In this document: piece by piece, positions 1 to 7,322 of the stretch
How the letters are laid out: each line of letters starts with the position of its first letter
Numbering within the stretch: position 1 is the first letter of the stretch
Assembly: GCA_023425225.1 (NCBI GenBank)
Contig: JAFADB010000323.1
Span: 1 to 19,598, forward strand
DNA length: 19,598 nt
Reading direction: 5' to 3'
Source: Pseudomonadota bacterium
GTDB lineage: Bacteria; Pseudomonadota; Gammaproteobacteria; Xanthomonadales; Xanthomonadaceae
Notes under the pieces: model-generated
Seen by the model: the letters and a program-made list of their open reading frames with translations, nothing else
Database searches by the model: none
What the model was told of the DNA's origin: nothing
Program-made: the position numbers and the translations under genes

Positions 1-20
1 TTTGGCCTGTGCCGCGGTAA

Positions 21-53
21 GGCACTGGGTCCCCGCCTCCGCGGGGACGACAG
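21..53 (+). repeat. REP-like palindromic repeat, copy 1
   Basis: Perfect 8-base arms (GTCCCCGC at 29-36 and GCGGGGAC at 41-48) around the loop CTCC. The left flank is CACTGG and the right flank is GACGAC. The same palindrome and flanks recur between 9356 and 9969, so this is a dispersed extragenic repeat. It lies downstream of the lldD stop; no other feature is visible in 1-166. Confidence 0.7.
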
Positions 54-166
54 CTGGAGTGACCCCGAGTGAGGGTGACACTCGACGGCAAAGCCCCCGT
101 GGCGCATGGCCCGAATCGTCGCCCTGCAGGAATGGCAAGACCATTGCTGCCGGCGGCGATATGCCA

Positions 167-1327
167 TCACGGCGACACCATCGCCTCGCGGGTCACCCCG
201 GTCAGCGAGTCGCGGGTGATCCCGGCGATGGTCTTGGCGCCGGTCAGCGTCATCGCCACGCGCATCTCCTTCTCCATCAGCCCCAGCAGGTTCTCCACCC
301 CGGCCTGGCCGGCGGCGGCCAGCGCGTACACCCAGGCGCGGCCGAGCAGCACCGCGTCGGCGCCCAGGGCGATCATGCGCACGATGTCCAGGCCGTTGCG
401 GATGCCCGAGTCGGCCAGGATCTTCAGCTCGCCCTTGACCGCGTCGGCGATGGCCGGCAGCGCGCGCGCGCTGGACAGCACGCCGTCGAGCTGGCGCCCG
501 CCGTGGTTGGACACCACGATGCCGTCGGCGCCGAACTTCACCGCGTCGCGCGCGTCCTCCGGGTCGAGGATGCCCTTGATCACCATCGGCCCGGTCCAGA
601 ACTCGCGGATCCATTCCAGGTCTTTCCACGAGATCGACGGGTCGAAGTTGGCCGCCAGCCAGCCGATGTAGTCCTCCAGCCCGGTCGGCGTGCCGCGGTA
701 GGCGGAGATGTTGCCCAGGTCGTGCGGACGCCCCCACAGGCCCACGTCCCAGCTCCAGCGCGGATGGGTCACCGCCTGGCCCATCCGCCGCAGCGAGGCG
801 TGCGGGCCGCTCATGCCCGAGTGCGCGTCGCGGTAGCGCGCGCCGGGCGTGGGCATGTCCACGGTGAACACCAGCGTGGTGACGCCGGCGGCCTTGGCGC
901 GCTCGAGCGCGTTGCGCATGAAGCCGCGGTCCTTGAGCACGTACAGCTGGAACCACATCGGCCGGTCGATGGCCGGTACCACTTCCTCGATCGGGCATAC
1001 CGACACGGTGGACATTGTGAAGGGGATGCCGCGCGCGGCCGCCGCGCGCGCGGCCTGCACCTCGCCGCGGCGCGCGTACATGCCGGTCAGCCCGACCGGT
1101 GCCAGCGCGGCCGGAATGGCCAGCTTCTCGCCGAACAGCTCGGTGGACAGGTCCAGCGCGGTCATGTCGCGCAGGATGCGCTGGCGCAGCGCGATGTCCT
1201 CCAGGTCGGCGACGTTGCGCCTGAGCGTGTGCTCGGCATAGGCGCCGCCGTCGATGTAGTGGAACAGGAACGGCGGCAGCCGGCTCTGGGCGGCGGCACG
1301 GTAGTCGGTGGATGCGGAAATGATCAT
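167..1327 (-). CDS. lldD: FMN-dependent L-lactate dehydrogenase (quinone-linked)
   Basis: 386 residues, close to the roughly 396 of E. coli LldD and colinear with it throughout. The enzyme oxidises L-lactate to pyruvate at the inner membrane and passes electrons to the quinone pool. Family signatures are visible: the start MIISA-DYR, the LAPVGLTGMYARRGEV block near residues 75-90, the TVDMPTPGARYRDAHSG stretch near 155-171, and SNHGGRQLD with the catalytic His at 275, the same number as in E. coli. A C-terminal ILADSGIRNG/GADAVLLGRA segment forms the FMN phosphate site in this family. It is the last gene of lldP-lldR-lldD; its ATG overlaps the lldR stop as ATGA (1324-1327), so translation is probably coupled, and no clear Shine-Dalgarno is seen. 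Other FMN alpha-hydroxyacid oxidases are possible in principle, but the operon partners make lactate the clear substrate. Confidence 0.97.
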   Translation of the reverse strand: MIISASTDYRAAAQSRLPPFLFHYIDGGAYAEHTLRRNVADLEDIALRQRILRDMTALDLSTELFGEKLAIPAALAPVGLTGMYARRGEVQAARAAAARGIPFTMSTVSVCPIEEVVPAIDRPMWFQLYVLKDRGFMRNALERAKAAGVTTLVFTVDMPTPGARYRDAHSGMSGPHASLRRMGQAVTHPRWSWDVGLWGRPHDLGNISAYRGTPTGLEDYIGWLAANFDPSISWKDLEWIREFWTGPMVIKGILDPEDARDAVKFGADGIVVSNHGGRQLDGVLSSARALPAIADAVKGELKILADSGIRNGLDIVRMIALGADAVLLGRAWVYALAAAGQAGVENLLGLMEKEMRVAMTLTGAKTIAGITRDSLTGVTREAMVSP

Positions 1328-2079
1328 GGGGATGGCGAACTCGGGGGAAGTCGGGAAAAGCGCGCCAGCCGGGCCTCGTCCTCGTCCAGCGAGCGCAGCG
1401 TGGTGTGCACGAACTCCAGGTGGCGGTGCACCGCCTCGCGCGCGGCCGGCGCGTCGCCGGCCAGGATCGCCTGCATCACCTCGCGGTGCTGGGCGGCCAG
1501 CTGCTCGAAGGTCTGCGGCAGCGTGTACATCTTCTGCCGGCTGTTGGAGACGTTGGAGTGCAGCAGGTCGAACAGCCCGCGCATGACCTGGGTCAGCACG
1601 GCGTTGTGCGAGGCCTCGGCGATGGCCAGGTGGTACTCGGCGTCTCGCCGCGACACCTGGGTCGGGTCGTCGCCGCCGTGGAACGGCAGCATCGCCTCGT
1701 AGGCGGCGCGGATGCGCGCCTTGTCGGCCTCGGTGGCGCGCAGCGCGGCGTACCAGGCGGTGGCGCCCTCCAGCGCGTGGCGCACCTCGAGCACGTCGTA
1801 GCCGTACTCGGGGGTGCCGTTCAGCAGCGCGGCCAGCGGCGCGACGATGCCGGCCTGCGGCCAGCCGTCCACCGCCGCGCGCACGTAGGTGCCGCCGCCG
1901 CGGCGGCTCTCCAGCACGCCCTGGCTGGCCAGCTTGCCGATCGCCTCGCGCAGGCTCGGGCGCGATACGCCCAGCTCGGCGGCCAGCTGGCGCTCGGCCG
2001 GCAGCCGGGCGCCGGGCTGCAGGCCCTGCGTCGCGATCAGGGCCTGCAGCTGCTCGGCGATGCGGTCGGACAGGCGCAT
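1324..2079 (-). CDS. lldR: GntR/FadR-family lactate-responsive regulator
   Basis: 251 residues (E. coli LldR is about 258). An N-terminal winged helix-turn-helix of the GntR type spans about residues 3-68, with the hallmark LPAERQLAAELGVSRPSLREA and the wing SRRGGGTYV. The C-terminal region (about 85-235) is an all-helical FCD domain with the expected metal/ligand pattern, including R-DAEYHLAIAEASHN and a late H-EFVH. By family it binds DNA and responds to lactate, and controls the operon it sits in. It starts 7 bases after the lldP stop and its stop overlaps the lldD start. No good ribosome site precedes the ATG, so coupling to lldP is likely. The close relative PdhR shares the domain plan; the operon position favours LldR. 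Confidence 0.93.
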   Translation of the reverse strand: MRLSDRIAEQLQALIATQGLQPGARLPAERQLAAELGVSRPSLREAIGKLASQGVLESRRGGGTYVRAAVDGWPQAGIVAPLAALLNGTPEYGYDVLEVRHALEGATAWYAALRATEADKARIRAAYEAMLPFHGGDDPTQVSRRDAEYHLAIAEASHNAVLTQVMRGLFDLLHSNVSNSRQKMYTLPQTFEQLAAQHREVMQAILAGDAPAAREAVHRHLEFVHTTLRSLDEDEARLARFSRLPPSSPSP

Positions 2080-2086
2080 CGCGGCG

Positions 2087-3763
2087 TTACGGGATCATCC
2101 AGGTGAACACGTAGGCCTGCAGCGTGGTGATGATGCCCACCATCACGGTGAAGGCCAGGCTGTGCTTGAGGGTGAAGCGCAGCAGGTCCGACTCCTTGCC
2201 TGCCAGCCCCACCGCCGCGCAGGCGATGGCGATGGACTGCGGCGAGATCATCTTGCCGGTGACGCCGCCGGTGGTGTTGGCCGCCACCAGCAGTACCTCG
2301 GGCACGCCGATCTGCTGCGCGGTGGTGGCCTGCAGCGCGGCGAACAGCGCATTGGAGGAGGTGTCCGAACCGGTCAGGAACACGCCCAGCCAGCCCAGGA
2401 ACGGCGAGAAGAAGGTAAAGGCGTGGCCGGTATGGGACAGCGCCAGCGCCAGCGTCGCCGACAGCCCGGAGTAGTTGGCGATGAAGGCGAACGCCAGCAC
2501 CATGCCGATCGAGTAGATCGGCGTCTTCAGCTCCTTGAGCGTCTCGCCGAAGGTGGCCACCGCCGCCTTCGGGCGCATCTGCAGCAGCACGATGGCGATC
2601 AGCGCGGCGAACAGGATCGAGGTGCCGGTGGCGGAGAACCAGTCGAACTTGTAGATCGCGTCGTACGGGGTGGCGGTGGGCACGATCGGCGGCGTCTTGT
2701 CCACCAGCTGGTGCAGGAACGGCACCGGGATGTTGAGCACCCAGTGCGCCAGCGGGCCGTCCTTGGCGAACAGCGCCTTGAACGGCTTCACGCTCCAGAT
2801 CGTCACCATCACCGTGAGGATGATGAACGGCGACCAGGCCTTGATGATGGTGCCCAGCGAATGCTTCTGCCCGGCGCCGGCCACCAGCGCGGCGGCCGCC
2901 TGCGGCGCTTCCTCGCCGGCTTCCTTCTCGAAGCGGAAGATGCGCCTGGGCTTCCACACCTTCAGGAACAGCGTCAGGCACACCATCGAGGCGATCGAGG
3001 AGGTGATGTCCGGCAGCTCCGGACCGATGAAGTTGGAGGTCAGGTACTGGCTGATGGCGAATGCGCCGCCGGCCACCAGCACCGCCGGCCAGGTTTCCTT
3101 GACGCCGCGCCAGCCGTCCATGATCGCCATGATCCAGAACAGCACGATCAGGGTCAGGAACGGCAGCTGGCGCCCGGCCATGGCGCCGATGTCGAACGCG
3201 TCCAGTCCGGTGACCTGGCCGGCGACGATGATCGGGATGCCCATCGCGCCGAACGCCACCGGCGCGGTGTTGACGATCAGGCACAGCCCGGCCGCGTACA
3301 GCGGCTTGAAGCCCAGCCCGACCAGCAGCGCGGCGGTGATCGCCACCGGCGCGCCGAAGCCGGCCGCACCTTCCAGGAACGCGCCGAACGAGAAGCCCAC
3401 CAGCAGCATCTGCAGGCGCTGGTCCTCGGTGATCGACAGGATCGAGGAGCGGATGATGTCGAACTGCCCGGTCCTGACCGAGACCTTGTACAGGAACACC
3501 GCGCCGACGATGATCCAGGCGATCGGCCACAGCCCGTAGACGAAGCCGTACACCGCCGAGGCCAGCGCCCGGTCCACCGGCATGCGGTAGAAGAACAGCG
3601 CCACCGCCAGCGCGATCAGCACGGTGAGGGTACCGGCCAGGTAGCCCTTCATCCGCAGCACGGCCAGGGCGACGAAGAAGAACGCGATCGGCAGCAGCGC
3701 GATCAGACTGGAAACCCACAGGTTGCCTGCGGGGTCGTACAGCTGTTGCCAGGCGTGTTGCAT
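2087..3763 (-). CDS. lldP: L-lactate permease
   Basis: 558 residues from the chosen ATG (E. coli LldP is 551). It is an inner-membrane proton-lactate symporter of the LctP family, with more than ten hydrophobic segments along the whole length. Recognisable blocks are QQLYDPAGNLWVSSLIALLP at the N-terminus, EGAAGFGAPVAITAALL near residues 131-147, and SDTSSNALFAALQ plus TGGVTGKMISPQSIAIA near the C-terminus. A GTG at 3767-3769 also opens the frame, but the Shine-Dalgarno GGGAGG (3773-3778) is only 3 bases from it and 9 from the ATG. The ATG also gives an N-terminus matching the E. coli length, so I use the ATG. It is the first gene of the operon, followed after 7 bases by lldR. Confidence 0.96.
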   Translation of the reverse strand: MQHAWQQLYDPAGNLWVSSLIALLPIAFFFVALAVLRMKGYLAGTLTVLIALAVALFFYRMPVDRALASAVYGFVYGLWPIAWIIVGAVFLYKVSVRTGQFDIIRSSILSITEDQRLQMLLVGFSFGAFLEGAAGFGAPVAITAALLVGLGFKPLYAAGLCLIVNTAPVAFGAMGIPIIVAGQVTGLDAFDIGAMAGRQLPFLTLIVLFWIMAIMDGWRGVKETWPAVLVAGGAFAISQYLTSNFIGPELPDITSSIASMVCLTLFLKVWKPRRIFRFEKEAGEEAPQAAAALVAGAGQKHSLGTIIKAWSPFIILTVMVTIWSVKPFKALFAKDGPLAHWVLNIPVPFLHQLVDKTPPIVPTATPYDAIYKFDWFSATGTSILFAALIAIVLLQMRPKAAVATFGETLKELKTPIYSIGMVLAFAFIANYSGLSATLALALSHTGHAFTFFSPFLGWLGVFLTGSDTSSNALFAALQATTAQQIGVPEVLLVAANTTGGVTGKMISPQSIAIACAAVGLAGKESDLLRFTLKHSLAFTVMVGIITTLQAYVFTWMIP

Positions 3764-3772
3764 GTCCACCGT

Positions 3773-3778
3773 CCTCCC
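3773..3778 (-). promoter_or_regulatory. Shine-Dalgarno for lldP
   Basis: GGGAGG on the minus strand, 9 bases before the ATG at 3761-3763 and only 3 before the in-frame GTG at 3767-3769. The spacing decides for the ATG. Confidence 0.7.
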
Positions 3779-3876
3779 GGGAAGCGAATGTGGGTCTATC
3801 GCCCGGGGCGGGGCGGCGGACCGGCGATGTGCGCAGGCACGTCGGAAGCGTCTCCGGAGGGAATCGCTCCGTGCCT

Positions 3877-3891
3877 ATTGGTATGACCAAT
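3877..3891 (-). promoter_or_regulatory. LldR/PdhR-type operator, downstream site
   Basis: Perfect inverted repeat ATTGGT-ATG-ACCAAT, the classic shape of sites bound by the FadR-like GntR regulators PdhR and LldR. It lies at about +22 to +36 from the predicted lldP transcription start, where bound protein would block elongation or open-complex exit. Assignment to the adjacent LldR is inference from proximity. Confidence 0.8.
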
Positions 3892-3918
3892 CAGGCCGAA
3901 TCTGCGTCGAGGCCGGGG

Positions 3919-3948
3919 ATTAGAGGGGGTTTCAAGCGGATTGGTCAA
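3919..3948 (-). promoter_or_regulatory. Predicted sigma-70 promoter of lldPRD
   Basis: On the minus strand, TTGACC (3943-3948) and TCTAAT (3919-3924) are separated by 18 bases. Each hexamer matches the consensus at five of six positions. The predicted start is near 3912. The -35 hexamer lies inside a weaker palindrome, GGTC-AATTA-GACC (3943-3955), next to another ATTGGT half-site (3940-3945), so a repressor could also cover the -35. Confidence 0.55.
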
Positions 3949-3981
3949 TTAGACCTTCGATAGTCCGGCCAAATCCTGCTG

Positions 3982-3996
3982 ATTGGACTGACCAAT
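3982..3996 (-). promoter_or_regulatory. LldR/PdhR-type operator, upstream site
   Basis: Near-perfect inverted repeat ATTGG-ACTGA-CCAAT, one base away from the perfect ATTGGT-N3-ACCAAT form. It lies at about -70 to -84 from the predicted lldP start, so it and the site at 3877-3891 bracket the promoter. Confidence 0.7.
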
Positions 3997-4018
3997 TCGA
4001 TATCCCTCGCCGCGCGCG

Positions 4019-4471
4019 TCAGAACATCCCGTAGCGCGCCATGGCCGCGGCCGCCGCGAACACCCCGGCCAGCAGCGACAGCTCCAGGCCCAGCAGCAGG
4101 CGCAGCCGCCGCACGCCCGGGGGCGGCGCGATGAAATCCGGTTGCCGGCGCTGGACGCGGCGCCAGCGCAGGAACAGCAAGGTGGGATGGATCGAGGCCA
4201 GGCCGATGACGACGAAGACCGCGAGCTTGGTCCAGAACCACGGGTTGTGCAGGTAGTAGTGCGGCCCCTTCATGCCGTACATCACCCGCAGCGCGCCGAC
4301 GGCGAGCACCAGCAGCGCGCACATGCCGTACACGGCGTCCAGCGCCGCCAGCCGGGCGATGGCCGGACCCTGCACCGGCCCGCGCAGCACCGCCCATTCG
4401 GCGGCGAGCGCGGCGGTCAGCAGCAGGATCAGCAGGTGATGGGCGATGGCAAGGGTCAGATCGAGATACAT
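4019..4471 (-). CDS. DUF2214 family membrane protein
   Basis: 150 residues with four hydrophobic segments (about 7-27, 42-64, 82-102 and 127-147). The pattern fits the DUF2214 family: His-His near the N-terminus (11-12), a GALRVMYGMKGPHYYLHNPWFW segment in the middle, and a short basic loop WRRVQRRQPDF before the last helix. The function of the family is unknown to me; an inner-membrane location is inferred from hydrophobicity. The Shine-Dalgarno GGAGG lies 10 bases before the ATG. The gene follows the methyltransferase-like gene by 63 bases on the same strand, so the two are probably cotranscribed. It is separated from lldP by the lldPRD promoter region and is probably not part of the lactate operon. 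Confidence 0.8.
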   Translation of the reverse strand: MYLDLTLAIAHHLLILLLTAALAAEWAVLRGPVQGPAIARLAALDAVYGMCALLVLAVGALRVMYGMKGPHYYLHNPWFWTKLAVFVVIGLASIHPTLLFLRWRRVQRRQPDFIAPPPGVRRLRLLLGLELSLLAGVFAAAAAMARYGMF

Positions 4472-4534
4472 CGGTTGAACGCCTCCCGTGGCTGTGGGTC
4501 ATGGATTGTCGCGGGCCGTCGTGGACGCCTTGGC

Positions 4535-5110
4535 TCACCAGAGGAATGGCAGCAGCCGCCAGGTGTGGCGCGCGTGGTCGTCCCAGTGGCGGCCGAAGGC
4601 TTCGGCCAGCACCGCTTCCTCCACCCGGATCCGGCGCACGAACGCGGCGGTGACCGCGATGGCGATCACCGCGAACGAGGCCCAGTCGCCCAGGCCGATG
4701 CCCAGGCCGAAGAAGCACAGCAGTGCGCCGGTGTAGGACGGATGGCGCAGCCACCGGTACGGGCCGCCGCGGACCAGTTCGTGTCCCGGCTGGATGCCCA
4801 CGTCCACGGTGAACTGGCGCCCCAGCACGCGGATCGCCCAGCTGCGCAGCGCCAGTCCGGCCGCGATCGTTGCGGTGCCGGTCCACAGCAGCGGCACGCG
4901 CCAGCCGGCCGGCAGGCGGCCGATGCCCAGCACCGCCAGCAGCACCGCCACGAAGATCGCCGCGTACAGCACCGTCCACAGCAGCTTCAGCGTGCCGCCG
5001 TCGCGCGACGGCGCGTCCTGGCTGCGGCGGCGATGGTTGAGGAACACCTCGATGGCCCACCACACGGCGCAGGCCACGAAGAACAGCAGTTGCGGCAGGT
5101 CGATCTTCAT
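4535..5110 (-). CDS. Isoprenylcysteine carboxyl methyltransferase-like membrane protein
   Basis: 191 residues with about five hydrophobic segments. The C-terminal half carries the ICMT/PEMT-like signature: GGPYRWLRHPSYTG (residues 115-128), which supplies the cofactor-binding Arg-His-Pro, followed about 40 residues later by the Glu pair EE (164-165). Proteins of this fold methylate small or membrane-associated acceptors with S-adenosylmethionine. Bacteria have no prenylated CaaX proteins, so the substrate is unknown. An in-frame ATG exists 36 bases upstream, but GAGG stands 8 bases before the ATG at 5110 and the hydrophobic family start follows directly, so I chose 5110. It lies back to back with the sensor kinase at 5356, with 245 bases between them for both promoters. 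Confidence 0.8.
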   Translation of the reverse strand: MKIDLPQLLFFVACAVWWAIEVFLNHRRRSQDAPSRDGGTLKLLWTVLYAAIFVAVLLAVLGIGRLPAGWRVPLLWTGTATIAAGLALRSWAIRVLGRQFTVDVGIQPGHELVRGGPYRWLRHPSYTGALLCFFGLGIGLGDWASFAVIAIAVTAAFVRRIRVEEAVLAEAFGRHWDDHARHTWRLLPFLW

Positions 5111-5355
5111 GGCGATATCCTCGGAGCCGGCGCGGACAGCAAACACCCGAACGCGGTTGCCTCCCGTGATTTACCGACCGGCGTGGGCCTGGATGCGCCC
5201 ACATGGACGGGCCCGCCGGGGCGGCATGGCGGAAGCCAGCATCCGCCTGCGCGCCATCGCCGTCAGGTGCCGGCGGTCATTCCGGCGACCTGCCGGAAGT
5301 CACTTTCCACCGCCACGCCATTGCCATGCGGGGATGCGCGCCGCAGCATGCGCGC

Positions 5356-6462
5356 ATGTCCACGACACTGCGCACACTGCTGCAGCCCCTGCCGCTGGCC
5401 GGGTTGGCCACGCTGGCCGCGGTCGCCTTGTCGCTGCGCTATGTCGCGCCGCCGCATCTGCCGGCGACGGCGGCCCTGCTGGCGCTGTATGCGCTGATCT
5501 TCATCGCGCTGCAATTGCTGCCCGGGCACTGGCGCATGCCGATCGGCATCTGCCTGCTGCTGATGCCGGTACTGGCGCTGGTGCTGTCCACGCTGATGCC
5601 GCGGGTAGGCACCGCGCAGGTGCTGCTGGTGATCTGGGTCGCCTGCGCATTCGGCGTCTGGCCGTTGCGCCATGCGCTGCCGCTGGTGCTGCTGGTCAAT
5701 GCCGGCTTCTACCTGCTGCTGCGCCGGGCCGGCTTTGGCGATCCGCTGATCCTGGTGCTGATCAACCTGGGGTTCCAGGCGCTGGCCGGCATCTGCGTGC
5801 ACTACGCCACCGCCGCCGAGCGTTCGCGCGACGCGCTGGCGCGGGTCAATGCCGACCTGCTGGCCACCCGCGCGCTGCTGGCCGACAGCGCACGCGATGC
5901 CGAGCGCCTGCGCCTGGCGCGCGAGCTGCACGACGTGGCCGGGCACAAGCTCACCGCCATGCGCATCAACCTGCGTCTGCTGGCCGCCGACCCGGCGCTG
6001 GCCGGGCATCCCTCGCTGGCGGTGACCGAACGCCTGTCCGGCGAGCTGCTCGGCGACATCCGCCAGGTGGTGCAGTCGCTGCGCGACGACCGCGGCCTGG
6101 ACCTGGAAACCGCGCTGCGCGCGCTGGCCGCCCCGTTCCCGCGCCCGGCGCTGGAACTGCATCTGGCCGAGGACGTGCGCGTGGCAGACGCCAACGTCGC
6201 CGAGGCGCTGCTGCGGCTGGTGCAGGAAGCGCTCACCAATGCCGCGCGCCACGCCGATGCCGGCGTCGTGCAGGTCCGCCTGCGCAACGAGGACGGGCAC
6301 CTGCGCATCGACATCGAGGACGACGGCCGTCGCGCCGGCGACATCCGCGAAGGCAACGGCATCGCCGGCATGCGCGAGCGGCTCGGCGCGCTGCACGGCA
6401 CGCTGGAACTGGGCCACGGTGCGCGCGGCGGCATGCGCCTGAGCGCGCGGTTGCCGGCATGA
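5356..6462 (+). CDS. NarL/DesK-type sensor histidine kinase
   Basis: 368 residues from the chosen ATG. The N-terminal 150 residues form about six membrane helices with almost no periplasmic loop, as in DesK-like kinases that sense membrane or intramembrane signals. A short linker helix leads to the HisKA_3 dimerisation segment, with the phospho-accepting His in RELHDVAGHKLT (His 192). The HATPase domain follows, with the N box EALTNAARHA and the G boxes DDGRRAGD and GNGIAGMRERLGALHG. It autophosphorylates and passes phosphate to the regulator encoded next, whose ATG overlaps its stop. The frame is open from 5203 and another ATG lies at 5326. Neither start has a clear Shine-Dalgarno; 5356 was chosen because it begins just before the first helix. 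The signal is unknown. Confidence 0.88.
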   Translation: MSTTLRTLLQPLPLAGLATLAAVALSLRYVAPPHLPATAALLALYALIFIALQLLPGHWRMPIGICLLLMPVLALVLSTLMPRVGTAQVLLVIWVACAFGVWPLRHALPLVLLVNAGFYLLLRRAGFGDPLILVLINLGFQALAGICVHYATAAERSRDALARVNADLLATRALLADSARDAERLRLARELHDVAGHKLTAMRINLRLLAADPALAGHPSLAVTERLSGELLGDIRQVVQSLRDDRGLDLETALRALAAPFPRPALELHLAEDVRVADANVAEALLRLVQEALTNAARHADAGVVQVRLRNEDGHLRIDIEDDGRRAGDIREGNGIAGMRERLGALHGTLELGHGARGGMRLSARLPA

Positions 6463-7094
6463 GCGAGGTCCTGCGCATCGCCCTGGCCGACGACCAGGAA
6501 CTGGTCCGCGCCGGCCTGCGCGCGCTGTTGCAGGGCCAGGGCATCGAGATCGCCTGCGAGGCCGGCGACGGCGAGGCGCTGTTGGCCGCGTTGCTGAACA
6601 CGCCGGTGGACGTGGTGCTCAGCGACATCCGCATGCCCGGCGTGGACGGCATCGACGCCCTCCAGCGGCTGCGCGCGCGCGGCGACCGCACCCCGGTGCT
6701 GCTGCTGACCACCTTCGACGATGCCGACCTGCTGCTGCGCGCCAGCGAGGCCGGCGCGCAGGGTTTCCTGCTCAAGGACGCCGCGCCGGAGGACCTGCGC
6801 GAGGCGATCGCCGCCGTCGCCGCCGGGCAGACCCTGCTGCAGCCGGTGAGCACCGAGCCGGTGCGCGCGCGCTACCGCTACCGCGACGAGGCGCCGCCGC
6901 GCGACACCTTCGGCGAGCGCGAGGTGGCGATCCTGCGGCTGCTGGCCGGCGGCTACTCCAACAAGGAGATCGCGCGCACGCTGTTCCTGGCCGAAGGCAC
7001 GGTGAAGAACTACGTCTCCACCATCCTCGACAAGCTCGGCACCCGCGACCGCACCCGCGCCGTGCTCAAGGCGATCACGCTGCGGGTGATCTAG
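6459..7094 (+). CDS. NarL/FixJ-family response regulator
   Basis: 211 residues. The receiver domain (about 5-120) has the acidic pair Asp11-Asp12, the phosphorylation site Asp56 in LSDIRMPG, Thr84/Thr85 and Lys106 in LLKDAAPEDL. A LuxR-type helix-turn-helix (about 150-205) follows: FGEREVAILRLLAGGYSNKEIA, then EGTVKNYVSTILDKLGTRDRT. It is a DNA-binding transcription factor activated by the kinase encoded just upstream; the ATG overlaps the kinase stop as ATGA (6459-6462). The target genes are not visible. The divergent methyltransferase/DUF2214 pair is the nearest candidate, by position only. Confidence 0.93.
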   Translation: MSEVLRIALADDQELVRAGLRALLQGQGIEIACEAGDGEALLAALLNTPVDVVLSDIRMPGVDGIDALQRLRARGDRTPVLLLTTFDDADLLLRASEAGAQGFLLKDAAPEDLREAIAAVAAGQTLLQPVSTEPVRARYRYRDEAPPRDTFGEREVAILRLLAGGYSNKEIARTLFLAEGTVKNYVSTILDKLGTRDRTRAVLKAITLRVI

Positions 7095-7220
7095 CGGGCC
7101 TTGTCGAACCCGTCTCGCCGAAGGAGCTTGCTTCGATACCGCCGCCGCTCACCTCGAAGGTCAGGAATGGCCTAGGGGGCCGAGCAGGCGAGGTCACCGG
7201 AGTGGCACAGTACCGACAAG

Positions 7221-7254
7221 CATCATCGCGGCTGACGCCGCTCCTGCGGGAATC
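7221..7254 (-). repeat. REP-like hairpin of the GGAGCGGCGTCAGCCGCG type
   Basis: Read on the minus strand, GCAGGAGCGGC-GTCA-GCCGCG forms a small hairpin (stem GCGGC/GCCGC, 7228-7241). Repeats of this wording are common between genes in Pseudomonas and Xanthomonadales. It sits in the 228-base gap between two convergent genes (7095-7322), where I see no clear intrinsic terminator. Confidence 0.5.
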
Positions 7255-7322
7255 AGCGATCTGCAGGCACCCGAGAACAATGCGCTTGCGGCGCAGCGAA
7301 GCGGCAGGCCGGTGCATGTTGC

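Noticed and set aside
167..1327. Glycolate or mandelate oxidase/dehydrogenase instead of lactate dehydrogenase
   Set aside because: Near-continuous agreement with LldD including His 275, plus the lactate permease and LldR in the same operon, point to L-lactate.
1889..3886. Long plus-strand open frame opposite lldR and lldP
   Set aside because: The minus strand carries lldR and lldP with clear homology and operon spacing; the plus-strand translation is His/Arg/Gln-rich and motif-free.
5203..5355. Longer N-terminus for the sensor kinase
   Set aside because: The added 51 residues are Ala/Gly/His-rich with no hydrophobic or family pattern and lack a ribosome site; the first helix begins just after the ATG at 5356. 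The start is still not certain.
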